A stretch of 64,000 bases of DNA from Lachnoclostridium sp. UBA5890 (GTDB taxonomy: Bacteria > Bacillota > Clostridia > Lachnospirales > Lachnospiraceae), in contig DJEU01000025.1 of the NCBI GenBank assembly GCA_002431395.1, positions 140,897 through 204,896 on the forward strand, given 5' to 3'. The notes under the pieces are model-generated. The model worked only from the letters and a program-made list of their open reading frames with translations, was not told the DNA's origin and did not search any database. Both the position numbers and the translations under genes were made by a program. Positions 16,676 through 25,239 of the stretch are shown one piece after another. Each line of letters starts with the position of its first letter. The first letter of the stretch is position 1.

Positions 16676-17968
16676 ATGTTTGCAGATCAGGCAAAAATTT
16701 ATATTCGTTCCGGAAAAGGCGGCGATGGCCATGTCAGTTTCCGAAGAGAATTGTATGTACCAAATGGTGGACCGGATGGCGGCGATGGCGGCCGCGGGGG
16801 AGACCTTATATTTGAAGTGGATCCGGGAATCAATACCTTAAATGAATTTCGTCATATTCGTAAATATTGTGCCGAGGACGGCGAACCGGGTGGCAAGAGA
16901 CGATGCCACGGAAAAGACGGCGCAGACCTCGTAGTAAAAGTTCCGGCGGGAACGATTGTAAAAGAAGCAAATTCAGGACAAGTCATCACCGATATGTCCT
17001 ATGACAATACAAGAGAAGTGATCTTAAAAGGCGGCCGCGGCGGCAAGGGAAACCAGCATTATGCAACGCCGACCATGCAGGTGCCAAAATATGCCCAGCC
17101 GGGGAAACCGGCGATGGAGCTGGAAGTTATTTTGGAATTAAAGACGATTGCGGATGTCGGACTGGTTGGATTCCCAAATGTTGGAAAATCCACATTTTTG
17201 TCCCGTGTAACCAATGCGCAGCCAAAGATTGCCAACTATCACTTTACCACATTAAATCCGAATCTTGGTGTGGTAGACCTGGAAGGAACCGATGGTTTTG
17301 TCATTGCAGATATTCCGGGATTGATCGAAGGTGCTTCCGAGGGGATCGGATTGGGACATCAGTTTTTGAAACACATTGAGCGTACCCGTGTTATGATTCA
17401 CATGGTAGATGCGGCTTCGACGGAAGGACGTGACCCGATTCAGGATATCAATGTCATCAATCAGGAGATCCGTGCTTACAGTGAGGAGATCGCGGCTCGT
17501 CCACAGGTTATCGCAGCCAATAAAATTGACTGTTTTTACGGCGATGAAGAAGAAACGGTTCTGACGTTATTAAAAGAAGAATTTGAGCCGAAGGGAATCA
17601 AAGTATTTCCAATTTCTGCCGTGACCGGAAAGGGCGTAAAGGAACTTTTGTATTACGTCAAAGGCATGCTGGATGAGATCAAAGAAGAAAAGGTTGTCTT
17701 CGAGAAAGAATATATGATAGAAGAACCGGATTTCCAGAATGAACCATACAATGTGTATGCGGACGAGAAGGAAGAAGGCGTATATCATATCGATGGTCCA
17801 CGCGTAGAACGTATGTTAGGATATACGAACCTGGATTCGGAAAAAGGATTTGAATTTTTCCAGAAGTTCCTTAAAAATAACGGAATGCTGGAAGAACTGG
17901 AAGCCCTTGGAATCGAAGATGGCGACACCGTAGAGATTTACGGATGGAGCTTTGAATATTACAAATAG
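16676..17968 (+). CDS. obgE: Obg-family GTPase
   Basis: 430-aa Obg/CgtA GTPase, involved in 50S assembly and stress control. The order is Obg glycine-rich domain (to ~158, with repeated GGDGG/GGRGG), G domain (P-loop GFPNVGKST at 165-173, G3 DIPGLIEGA near 210, NKID), and the C-terminal OCT domain (~350-430). The frame is open from 16628, but the family N-terminus MFADQAKIYIRSGKGG begins at ATG 16676, preceded by GGGAG. It neighbours the L21/L27 operon as in most bacteria. Confidence 0.97.
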   Translation: MFADQAKIYIRSGKGGDGHVSFRRELYVPNGGPDGGDGGRGGDLIFEVDPGINTLNEFRHIRKYCAEDGEPGGKRRCHGKDGADLVVKVPAGTIVKEANSGQVITDMSYDNTREVILKGGRGGKGNQHYATPTMQVPKYAQPGKPAMELEVILELKTIADVGLVGFPNVGKSTFLSRVTNAQPKIANYHFTTLNPNLGVVDLEGTDGFVIADIPGLIEGASEGIGLGHQFLKHIERTRVMIHMVDAASTEGRDPIQDINVINQEIRAYSEEIAARPQVIAANKIDCFYGDEEETVLTLLKEEFEPKGIKVFPISAVTGKGVKELLYYVKGMLDEIKEEKVVFEKEYMIEEPDFQNEPYNVYADEKEEGVYHIDGPRVERMLGYTNLDSEKGFEFFQKFLKNNGMLEELEALGIEDGDTVEIYGWSFEYYK

Positions 17969-17983
17969 AAATGAGGAAATACG

Positions 17984-18289
17984 ATGACAAGCAAGCAAAG
18001 AGCTTATTTAAAAAGTCTGGCAATGAAGATCACGCCGATCTTACAGATTGGAAAATCTTCGGTAACGCCGGAACTGATATCTGCAGTAGATGAGGCATTG
18101 GAGGCAAGAGAATTGATCAAAATGCACATCTTAAAAAACTGTTTTGATGATCCGAAAGAGATCGCACAGGTGATCGCGGAGCGTACCCGTTCGGAAGTGG
18201 TACAGGTGATTGGAAAGAAAGTCGTGCTTTACCGCGAGTCCAAAGACAATAAAAAGATTGAACTTCCAAAACCATCAAAGAAAGCGTGA
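17984..18289 (+). CDS. yhbY: YhbY/CRM-domain RNA-binding protein
   Basis: 101-aa single CRM (KH-like) domain protein that associates with pre-50S particles. It starts MTSKQRAYLKSLA and has the conserved LQIGKSSVTPELI region and the loop typical of YhbY. It lies 15 bases after obgE and 3 bases before nadD, in the standard obgE-yhbY-nadD order of Clostridia and bacilli. Confidence 0.94.
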   Translation: MTSKQRAYLKSLAMKITPILQIGKSSVTPELISAVDEALEARELIKMHILKNCFDDPKEIAQVIAERTRSEVVQVIGKKVVLYRESKDNKKIELPKPSKKA

Positions 18290-18292
18290 TAA

Positions 18293-19501
18293 ATGATGAA
18301 AATTGGTATTATGGGAGGGACATTTAATCCCATTCATAATGTACATTTGCTGATGGCAGAGGAAGCTGCGAGGCAGTTTGAACTGGATGAAGTCTGGTTT
18401 ATGCCATCAAAAAATCCACCGCATAAAAAGAGGACGGATATTGTTTCAGCTGAACACCGGAGCCGCATGATCTGTCATGCGATCGATGGAAATCCAAAGT
18501 TCGTGTTTTCAGATCTGGAACTTCGTCGGGAAGGAACCACGTATACGAGCGATACACTGGAAATTATCGAAAAAGAAAATCCGGATTGCAAGATCTATTT
18601 TATTTTAGGCGGAGATTCCCTGCGTGAGATCGAAACGTGGCATAAGCCGGCGTTTGTGATGAAACACTGCCATATTCTGGCAGCCGACAGAGAAGATGAA
18701 ACAGGAAAACAACTGAAAGTAAAAGCGGAAGAGTTAAGGAAAACATATGGTGCAAAGATTTCTTTTATCAAGATGCCGTTGATCGACATTTCTTCCAGTG
18801 AACTGCGCGCGCAGCTGCAAAAAGGAAAGTCTGTCGATTACCGAATTCCGGATGCGGTAATGAAATATATCCGTTTCCATAATTTGTATGGTTATGAAAA
18901 ACCGCTTTTTAAGAAAAAGGTTACAACGCCAAAGATTTTAAGCTATTTAAAAGCAACCCTGCGTCCCAAACGTTTCCGCCATACATTGGGTGTGGCGTAC
19001 ACCGCGGCAAATCTCGCTGCTGTTCATAATGCAGATGAGGACAAAGCGTTTCTTGCCGGGCTTTTGCATGATTGTGCCAAATTTTACGAAATAGAAGAGC
19101 AGATTACACTTTGTGAAGAAGCAGGAATCCCTCTGACGGAGATGGAACGGCTCAATCCCGCTCTCATTCATGGGAAATTAGGTGCTTTTTATGCGAAAAC
19201 AAAGTATCAAGTAGAGAATGAGGATGTTTTATCCGCTATCCGTTATCATACGACAGGGCACCCCGATATGACGGTATTGGAAAAGATTATTTATCTTGCC
19301 GATTATATTGAACCCGGACGTGCGATGGACTGCAAACCGCATTCGTTGCAGGAAGTCCGGACTGCATGCTTCCAAAATCTAGATGACGGACTGCGCTTTG
19401 CACTGGAAAACGGAATTTCCTATCTTCGGGAACAAAATCAGCCCATTGATACGATTTCGCTGGAAACGTATGAATGGTATCAGAAAGGAATAACACTATG
19501 A
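18293..19501 (+). CDS. nadD: NadD-YqeK fusion: NaMN adenylyltransferase plus HD hydrolase
   Basis: 402-aa fusion. Residues 1-200 are nicotinate-nucleotide adenylyltransferase, which makes NaAD in NAD synthesis: nucleotide-binding motif GGTFNPIHNVH near 8-18 (the usual G before the second His is V) and ISSSELR near 164-170. Residues about 220-402 are a YqeK-type HD domain, with H230 and H259-D260 as metal ligands. YqeK proteins hydrolyse diadenosine tetraphosphate. In bacilli the two are separate neighbouring genes; here a single frame joins them through a short linker. The start is one of two ATGs (18293, 18296). The end overlaps rsfS by 4 bases. Confidence 0.93.
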   Translation: MMKIGIMGGTFNPIHNVHLLMAEEAARQFELDEVWFMPSKNPPHKKRTDIVSAEHRSRMICHAIDGNPKFVFSDLELRREGTTYTSDTLEIIEKENPDCKIYFILGGDSLREIETWHKPAFVMKHCHILAADREDETGKQLKVKAEELRKTYGAKISFIKMPLIDISSSELRAQLQKGKSVDYRIPDAVMKYIRFHNLYGYEKPLFKKKVTTPKILSYLKATLRPKRFRHTLGVAYTAANLAAVHNADEDKAFLAGLLHDCAKFYEIEEQITLCEEAGIPLTEMERLNPALIHGKLGAFYAKTKYQVENEDVLSAIRYHTTGHPDMTVLEKIIYLADYIEPGRAMDCKPHSLQEVRTACFQNLDDGLRFALENGISYLREQNQPIDTISLETYEWYQKGITL

Positions 19502-19845
19502 CATCAAAAGAAATGGCACGCATCGCATATGATGCGTTGGATGAAAAATTAGGAGAAGATATTCGAATCATACAGATCGACGAGATTTCCGTGATTGCGG
19601 ATTATCTGATCATTGCCAACGGAAAAAACAGCAATCAGATCGCTGCTTTATCCGACAATGTAGAGATGCGTATGCATCAGAATGGCATTCATAATGAACG
19701 GATCGAAGGAAATAAAAATTCTACTTGGATCCTGATGGACTATAAAGATGTTATCGTCCACGTATTCTCGCCGGAAGACCGCTTGTTTTATGACCTTGAG
19801 CGCATCTGGCGTGACGGTAAAAAGATCGATCGGGATCAGTTATAA
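19498..19845 (+). CDS. rsfS: Ribosome silencing factor RsfS
   Basis: 115-aa RsfS (Iojap/YbeB), which binds L14 and blocks subunit joining when nutrients are short. Conserved residues: the IDEISVIADYLIIANG stretch, the NQIAAL motif, and D-Y-K-D-V-I-V-H-V-F near the C-terminus. The frame is open from 19474, but ATG 19498 overlaps the upstream stop (ATGA) and follows AAAGGAA. The stop overlaps the end of the convergent ktrA gene by 10 bases. Confidence 0.95.
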   Translation: MTSKEMARIAYDALDEKLGEDIRIIQIDEISVIADYLIIANGKNSNQIAALSDNVEMRMHQNGIHNERIEGNKNSTWILMDYKDVIVHVFSPEDRLFYDLERIWRDGKKIDRDQL

Positions 19846-20510
19846 GAATTCGGATCCACCGTTGTCTGCGAAGATAATTGAAAGACATCGGTGGATTTTC
19901 CTATGACGACAATATGATCTTCCGGTCCGAATACATAATCGCCTGCCGGCATCGGGTCAATGACCGTGCCGTTTTTTATTGCAATAATATTGACTTTATA
20001 TTTCTGCCTTACATTAATTTCCAGTATGCTTTTTCCTGCCCACGAAGGAATAATCGGAATCTCGAAGATCGAGCAGTCGGATGTTAATTCGATATAGTCA
20101 AATATATTTGTAGCATTATAGCGGACTGCCAGTTTTTCGGCAATTTCTTTTTCCGGGAAGAAGACTTCATCCGCTCCGATCTTTTTCAGAAAATCTGCCT
20201 GTCGTTTCCGTTTTGCTTTGGAAATAACACAGCGCGCGCCCAGTTCCTTTAATATGGAAGTGATTTCCAGCGACGCATAAAAGTCTTCGCCAATCGCCAC
20301 AAAACAGTAGTCAAAATTGTTGACACCGATAGATTTTAAAACCGCGGGATTGGTACAGTCGCCGGACAGGGCATCCGGGAAAACCGTTGACAATTCCTGG
20401 ATTTTATCTTCGTCGCGGTCAATTACCATAACATCGTTTCCAAGTTCCTGCATCCGGGCTGCCAGACATTGTCCCAGCATTCCCATTCCAATAATAAGAA
20501 TTGACTTCAT
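19836..20510 (-). CDS. ktrA: KtrA-type potassium channel gating subunit
   Basis: 224-aa cytosolic RCK protein regulating the membrane subunit encoded just upstream on this strand. The RCK_N Rossmann domain has GMGMLG at 8-13 and acidic residues in VIDRDED at about 30-36; the RCK_C domain (~140-215) is where c-di-AMP binds in KtrA proteins. The frame extends upstream to 20699, but AAAGGAG followed by ATG at 20510 fixes the start. It follows ktrB by 11 bases. The gene ends inside rsfS with no visible terminator. Confidence 0.92.
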   Translation of the reverse strand: MKSILIIGMGMLGQCLAARMQELGNDVMVIDRDEDKIQELSTVFPDALSGDCTNPAVLKSIGVNNFDYCFVAIGEDFYASLEITSILKELGARCVISKAKRKRQADFLKKIGADEVFFPEKEIAEKLAVRYNATNIFDYIELTSDCSIFEIPIIPSWAGKSILEINVRQKYKVNIIAIKNGTVIDPMPAGDYVFGPEDHIVVIGKSTDVFQLSSQTTVDPNSYN

Positions 20511-20521
20511 AATAATCTCCT

Positions 20522-21865
20522 TTATCCAATCAATATGTTTTCTTTTGGTCTTCGAAGCGGTGGCTGCTTGTTTTGCTTTCCGAGGATGAGCATCAATGTA
20601 AATCCGCCGATTCGTCCACCATACATTAAAATGATCAAAATAATATGTGACATGGCGCACAGATGTGGGGTGATCCCAGTCGTTACGCCAACCGTGCACA
20701 CAGCCGAAATAACCTCAAAAAGCACATTAGACATCGGCAGTCCTTCAATGTGGCAGATAAGCATGGTTCCTGTCAAGATATAAACGGCATATACCAAAAT
20801 AATAACTGCGGCCTGCTTGATCAAAATGGTGCTCACCCGGCGTTTGCCAATCACGGTGTCCGATTGTCCACGCAGCATCGAAACCATCGAGAGAAACACA
20901 AGCGTAATCGTTGTGATCTTCATTCCACCGGCGGTCGAACCGGGACTTCCGCCGATCATCATCAATACATCAGAGAGAAGAGAGGCAGAGGGAGACATGC
21001 TGGCATAATCAATCGTATTAAAGCCGGCTGTGCGCATGGTCGTTGAGGCGAAAAACGATTTTAGGATCTGTTCGCCGATGCCATTTCCCTGAAGGGTATA
21101 ATTCTGCTCAAATACAAAGTAGCCAATGGCTCCGCCAATCAGCAAAACCGGTGTCGTCACAAGAATGATCTTTGAATGAAGAGAATAATTCTTAAAGGAC
21201 AGACGGTATTTCAATATATCATCCCATACTAAAAATCCGATTCCGCCGATTAGAATCAAAAGCATCACAGTAACATTTACAAGGACATCGGAAGCATACC
21301 ACGTCAGCGAAGAGAAGGGGTCGTATCGTCCCATGAGATCAAAGCCGGCATTGCAAAAAGCGGATATTGCGTGGAACACGGCATAGTATAATCCCTGCCC
21401 CAATCCCATGCGCGGGATAAAACGGATGGCAAGCAGCAGAGCGCCGCAGCCTTCAATCAAAAACGTACCCGATACAATACGGCGAACCAGTTTTACCATA
21501 CCACTCAGCTGCGTATTTCCGGCAGCCTGCATCAAAAGCATACGGTCCTGAAGCGACAATTTTCGTTTCATAAATATGAAAAACATGGAGATAAAGGACA
21601 TGAGTCCGATGCCTCCGATCTGAATCAGAATGAGAATGACAATCTGCCCGAAAAAGGACCATTTGGTAAATGTATCGGCGACAATAAGTCCTGTTACACA
21701 GGTGGCGCTTGTCGCCGTGAATAGGGCATCCAAAGGGGATGTGAAATTACCGTCCCGTGCGGAGACCGGCAGACATAATAAAAAGGCGCCGGTAAGTATC
21801 AAAACAAGAAAACTCAGTGCAATTAACCGGGTAGGACCAAGTTTTCGTGACCATTTTCCTAACAT
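20522..21865 (-). CDS. ktrB: KtrB/TrkH-type potassium uptake membrane subunit
   Basis: 447-aa potassium translocator of the SKT superfamily with four M1-P-M2 repeats. The four selectivity-filter segments are seen in order: TCVTGLI, FCNAGFD, RTAGFNT and CTVGVTT, each with the central glycine. Length fits KtrB, which is shorter than proteobacterial TrkH. First gene of a two-gene operon with ktrA, transcribed away from rpsO. Confidence 0.93.
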   Translation of the reverse strand: MLGKWSRKLGPTRLIALSFLVLILTGAFLLCLPVSARDGNFTSPLDALFTATSATCVTGLIVADTFTKWSFFGQIVILILIQIGGIGLMSFISMFFIFMKRKLSLQDRMLLMQAAGNTQLSGMVKLVRRIVSGTFLIEGCGALLLAIRFIPRMGLGQGLYYAVFHAISAFCNAGFDLMGRYDPFSSLTWYASDVLVNVTVMLLILIGGIGFLVWDDILKYRLSFKNYSLHSKIILVTTPVLLIGGAIGYFVFEQNYTLQGNGIGEQILKSFFASTTMRTAGFNTIDYASMSPSASLLSDVLMMIGGSPGSTAGGMKITTITLVFLSMVSMLRGQSDTVIGKRRVSTILIKQAAVIILVYAVYILTGTMLICHIEGLPMSNVLFEVISAVCTVGVTTGITPHLCAMSHIILIILMYGGRIGGFTLMLILGKQNKQPPLRRPKENILIG

Positions 21866-21917
21866 AAATAACTTCCTTTAAATATTGATAATTTTTAAAT
21901 TCTGTGGTACGCTTTCT

Positions 21918-21945
21918 ATTATACAAAAAAATGGAAAAAATACAA
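21918..21945 (-). promoter_or_regulatory. Promoter of ktrBA
   Basis: On the minus strand: -10 TATAAT (21918-21923) and -35 TTGTAT (21940-21945), 16-base spacer. Transcription starts about 40 bases before the ATG, leaving no room for a c-di-AMP riboswitch. Confidence 0.6.
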
Positions 21946-21963
21946 TTATATTTTGAAAAAAAC

Positions 21964-21992
21964 TTTACAAGAAAGTTAAATTGTGTTAAACT
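21964..21992 (+). promoter_or_regulatory. Promoter of rpsO
   Basis: -35 TTTACA (21964-21969), 17-base spacer, -10 TAAACT (21987-21992). Confidence 0.65.
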
Positions 21993-22007
21993 AATTCCGT
22001 CAGACAA

Positions 22008-22053
22008 CCAATACTCAGAGCGTGGAACACTCCAACCCGTTCTTGGTACTTGG
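22008..22053 (+). promoter_or_regulatory. Possible S15-binding leader of rpsO
   Basis: CCAATAC (22008-22014) pairs with GTACTTGG (22046-22053, one bulged C), and a small GTG/CAC hairpin lies inside. The structure ends 17 bases before the rpsO ribosome site GGAGG (22071-22075). Self-regulatory S15 leaders are known in several bacteria but vary in shape, so this is a candidate only. Confidence 0.4.
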
Positions 22054-22085
22054 CTTTTAAAAAATTTTATGGAGGTACATCGATC

Positions 22086-22352
22086 ATGATGACAACAGAA
22101 AGAAAAGCAGAAATCATTAAAGAGTATGGAAGAACGCCAAATGACACCGGATCACCTGAGGTTCAGGTTGCTCTTCTTACAGAGAGAATCAATGTTTTGA
22201 CAGAGCATTTGAAAGAGAACAAAAAAGATCATCATTCCCGCCGCGGTCTTTTGAAGATGGTTGGTAAGAGACGTGGTCTTCTTGACTATCTCAAAAAGAA
22301 TGACTTGGAAGGCTATCGTGCTTTGATCGCAAAACTTGGAATTCGTAAATAA
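22086..22352 (+). CDS. rpsO: 30S ribosomal protein S15
   Basis: 88-aa S15 with the family pattern [15 protein letters not shown], then [18 protein letters not shown] and the C-terminal [14 protein letters not shown]. It binds 16S rRNA early in small-subunit assembly. The frame is open from 22050, but GGAGG at 22071-22075 selects ATG 22086 (a second ATG follows directly). A terminator follows. Confidence 0.97.
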   Translation: MMTTERKAEIIKEYGRTPNDTGSPEVQVALLTERINVLTEHLKENKKDHHSRRGLLKMVGKRRGLLDYLKKNDLEGYRALIAKLGIRK

Positions 22353-22380
22353 TGATGCTGCTCGTTATGAGCTGAATGAA

Positions 22381-22427
22381 ATGGTACTGCTGATATGCTT
22401 TTACCCGATATCAGTAGTATCATTTTT
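22381..22427 (+). terminator. Terminator of rpsO
   Basis: A 16-bp stem (22381-22396 with 22408-22423, two G-T pairs) with an 11-base loop runs into TTTTT. It lies just before the Nudix gene, whose expression may rely on read-through. Confidence 0.8.
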
Positions 22428-22447
22428 GACTATGTGGAGGATAAATT

Positions 22448-22912
22448 ATGAAGAGAGATCGAAGTCAGTCCATGGTGATACGTGGCAACCGCATCTTATT
22501 AGTAGAGCATCAACTGTTTGGAAGAGATTTCTTCAATCTGCCGGGTGGTGGAATCGAGGAAAATGAAACGCCGGAGCAGGCAGCTCTTCGTGAATTGGAA
22601 GAGGAGTGTCAGGTCAAGGGAACCTTAGTAAGACCATTGACGGTGGAATATAAACCGGATCTGGAGAGCCGGGTATTTACCTTTTTGGTGGAGATTCCGG
22701 AAGATGCTGTAGCAAAAACGGGGATAGATCCCGAACTTCCTGCGGACGAACAGTCTATCATCGATGTAAAATGGATGCGTCTGGATGAGATTGCAGAACG
22801 TGACCGTGCCTATCTTTTTGGTGCCGGTCTGATGCGTGTTCCGTATTTTCATGATGAAGTGCTTATGTGGGATGGAGAAGACATCAGCTATCCAATCAAA
22901 AAAATGATATAA
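22448..22912 (+). CDS. Nudix hydrolase
   Basis: 154-aa Nudix protein. The Nudix box spans GGGIEENETPEQAALRELEE and the following ECQV, with the catalytic RE-L-x-EE core intact; the usual glycine near the box end is Q. It would hydrolyse a nucleoside diphosphate linked to another group; substrate unknown. TGGAGG at 22434-22439 precedes ATG 22448. It lies between rpsO and pnp, which are neighbours in many genomes, so a role in RNA or nucleotide turnover is possible. Confidence 0.88.
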   Translation: MKRDRSQSMVIRGNRILLVEHQLFGRDFFNLPGGGIEENETPEQAALRELEEECQVKGTLVRPLTVEYKPDLESRVFTFLVEIPEDAVAKTGIDPELPADEQSIIDVKWMRLDEIAERDRAYLFGAGLMRVPYFHDEVLMWDGEDISYPIKKMI

Positions 22913-22920
22913 AAAGAGGT

Positions 22921-22948
22921 TTGATTTATACCAAAGATATGTTATAAT
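22921..22948 (+). promoter_or_regulatory. Promoter P1 of pnp
   Basis: -35 TTGATT (22921-22926), 16-base spacer, -10 TATAAT (22943-22948). Confidence 0.7.
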
Positions 22949-22997
22949 GTAGTGTGTTGATACACACGCAGGTCATCAAGCTATGCTTGGTGACAAA

Positions 22998-23006
22998 TGG
23001 TATAAT
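22998..23006 (+). promoter_or_regulatory. Promoter P2 of pnp (extended -10)
   Basis: TGGTATAAT forms an extended -10 at 22998-23006 without a clear -35. Between P1 and P2 lies an imperfect palindrome, CATCAAGC/GCTTGGTG at 22974-22992, that could be an operator or a small hairpin. Confidence 0.5.
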
Positions 23007-23024
23007 GAAATATGTGTATTAAAA

Positions 23025-23099
23025 AGAGCATTATCCGAGACTTCTGAAAAGCCGATTTATCATAGGATAAGTAGGTTTTTCAGTTGTTTCGGATGCTCT
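23025..23099 (+). promoter_or_regulatory. Long hairpin in pnp leader
   Basis: Two arms (23025-23053 and 23074-23099) form about 24 base pairs with one 3-base bulge and one TT/TT internal loop, capped by a 20-base loop. No T run follows, so it is not a terminator. The shape suits an RNase III substrate. In E. coli the pnp leader is cut by RNase III and PNPase then represses its own mRNA; a similar circuit is inferred here. Confidence 0.65.
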
Positions 23100-23129
23100 G
23101 TAAAAAGATAAATAAAGGAGAATATAAGT

Positions 23130-25220
23130 ATGTACAAGACATTTTCAATGGAACTTGGCGGACGTACTCTTTCCGTAGATATCGGACGAGTTGCCGCTCA
23201 GGCAAATGGTGCTGCTTTGATGCATTATGGAAATACCGTTGTTCTTTCCACAGCGACAGCATCAGAGAAGCCAAGAGAGGGAATTGACTTCTTCCCACTT
23301 AGTGTAGAATATAGTGAAAAGATGTATTCCGTAGGAAAGATTCCTGGAGGATTTACAAGAAGAGAGGGAAAACCTTCGGACAACGCGATCCTTACAGACC
23401 GTGTTATCGACAGACCGATGCGTCCGTTGTTCCCAAAAGATTACCGTAACGATGTAACACTAGAAAATCTTGTTATGTGTGTAGATCAGGACTGCAGCCC
23501 GGAACTTACGGCGATGCTTGGTTCCGCTTTGGCAACCTGTATTTCTGATATTCCGTTTGACGGTCCGACTGCAGCGACACAGATTGGTCTCGTAGATGGA
23601 GAACTTGTAATCAACCCAACTTCTGCACAGAGACAGGTTTCTGACCTTGCTCTTACGGTAGCTTCGACAAGAGAAAAAGTTATCATGATCGAAGCCGGCG
23701 CCAATGAAGTGCCGGAAGATAAGATGATCGAAGCAATTTACAAAGCTCACGAAGTCAATGGACAGATCATCGAATTCTTTGATAAGATCGTAGCAGAATG
23801 TGGAAAAGAAAAACACGAATATGAGCATTTTGATATCCCGGAAGATATGTTTGAAGACATGGTGAACTTCATTACACCGGAAGCAATGGAAGAGGCTGTA
23901 TTTACCGATGTAAAACAGGTTCGTGAAGAGAATATCCGTCAGATCAAAGATAAATTGGAAGAGCGCTATGAAGAAGAGCATCCGGATTGGTTTGCTCTGA
24001 TTGATGAGGCTGTATATAAATTCCAGAAAAAGACCGTTCGTAAGATGATCCTGAAAGATCACAAACGTCCGGATGGCCGTGAAGTAACACAGATTCGTCC
24101 ATTGTCCGCAGAAGTCGATGTACTTCCTACCGTTCATGGTTCCGGATTGTTCCAGAGAGGACAAACACAGGTTCTCAATGTTACGACATTGGCTCCTCTT
24201 TCTGAAAAACAGAAGATTGATGGATTGGATGAAAATGTAACTTCTAAGAGATACATTCATCACTATAATTTCCCATCCTACTCGGTTGGTGAAACTCGTC
24301 CAAGCAGAGGCCCGGGACGTCGTGAGATCGGACATGGAGCTTTGGCAGAGCGTGCCCTTCTTCCGGTAATTCCTTCGGAAGAGGAATTCCCATATACCAT
24401 TCGTACCGTATCTGAGATTATGGAATCCAATGGTTCTACTTCTCAGGGAAGTATCTGTGCTTCCACATTGTCACTGATGGCTGCCGGTGTACCGATCAAA
24501 GCACCTGTTGCCGGTATTTCCGTAGGACTTGTTACCGGAGAAACGGACGATGATTATCTGATTCTTACCGATATTCAGGGACTGGAAGATTTCTTTGGCG
24601 ATATGGACTTTAAAGTTGCCGGAACACACAAAGGTATCACAGCCATTCAGATGGATATTAAGATTCACGGTCTGACTCGTGAGATCGTAGAAGGTGCGAT
24701 CCGCCGTACAAAAGAAGCAAGAACCTATATCCTTGATGAGGTTATGAGCAAAGCAATCGCTGAACCTAGAAAAGAAGTAAATGAATACGCTCCAAAGATC
24801 AAACAGATTATGATCGATCCTGCGAAGATTGGAGAAGTAGTTGGACAGCGTGGTAAGACGATCAACACATTGATCGAGCGTACCGGCGTGAAGATTGATA
24901 TTACCGATGACGGTGCAGTTTCCGTATGCGGTACGGATAAGGCGATGATGGATGAGGCTATCCGTCTGATTCAGATTATTGTATCTGACTTTGAAAAAGG
25001 ACAGATTCTGGAAGGAACTGTTGTAAGCATCAAAGATTTTGGTGCATTCATCGAGTTTGCTCCTGGAAAAGAGGGAATGGTTCATATTTCCAATATCTGC
25101 CAGAGAAGAATCAATCATGTAGAAGACGAGCTTACTTTGGGTGACAAAGTCAAGGTTGTATGTCTTGGAAAAGACAAGATGGGAAGAATTTCTTTCAGCA
25201 TGAAAGATGTGAAACAATGA
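23130..25220 (+). CDS. pnp: Polynucleotide phosphorylase
   Basis: 696-aa 3'-5' phosphorolytic exoribonuclease, full length: two RNase PH domains (about 10-215 and 310-540) separated by a helical domain, then a KH domain (around GQRGKTINTLIERTG, ~565-580) and an S1 domain (~620-692, VVSIKDFGAFIEFAPGKEG). It forms a trimer that degrades and tails RNA. TAAAGGAG at 23113-23120 precedes ATG 23130. Codon use is that of a highly expressed gene. The leader carries two promoters and a long hairpin. Confidence 0.97.
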   Translation: MYKTFSMELGGRTLSVDIGRVAAQANGAALMHYGNTVVLSTATASEKPREGIDFFPLSVEYSEKMYSVGKIPGGFTRREGKPSDNAILTDRVIDRPMRPLFPKDYRNDVTLENLVMCVDQDCSPELTAMLGSALATCISDIPFDGPTAATQIGLVDGELVINPTSAQRQVSDLALTVASTREKVIMIEAGANEVPEDKMIEAIYKAHEVNGQIIEFFDKIVAECGKEKHEYEHFDIPEDMFEDMVNFITPEAMEEAVFTDVKQVREENIRQIKDKLEERYEEEHPDWFALIDEAVYKFQKKTVRKMILKDHKRPDGREVTQIRPLSAEVDVLPTVHGSGLFQRGQTQVLNVTTLAPLSEKQKIDGLDENVTSKRYIHHYNFPSYSVGETRPSRGPGRREIGHGALAERALLPVIPSEEEFPYTIRTVSEIMESNGSTSQGSICASTLSLMAAGVPIKAPVAGISVGLVTGETDDDYLILTDIQGLEDFFGDMDFKVAGTHKGITAIQMDIKIHGLTREIVEGAIRRTKEARTYILDEVMSKAIAEPRKEVNEYAPKIKQIMIDPAKIGEVVGQRGKTINTLIERTGVKIDITDDGAVSVCGTDKAMMDEAIRLIQIIVSDFEKGQILEGTVVSIKDFGAFIEFAPGKEGMVHISNICQRRINHVEDELTLGDKVKVVCLGKDKMGRISFSMKDVKQ

Positions 25221-25239
25221 TCTTGGAGATGAGAAAAGA

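Noticed and set aside
21866..21917. c-di-AMP (ydaO-type) riboswitch before ktrB
   Set aside because: The ktrB leader is only about 40-50 bases, too short for this riboswitch, and no matching motif is seen.
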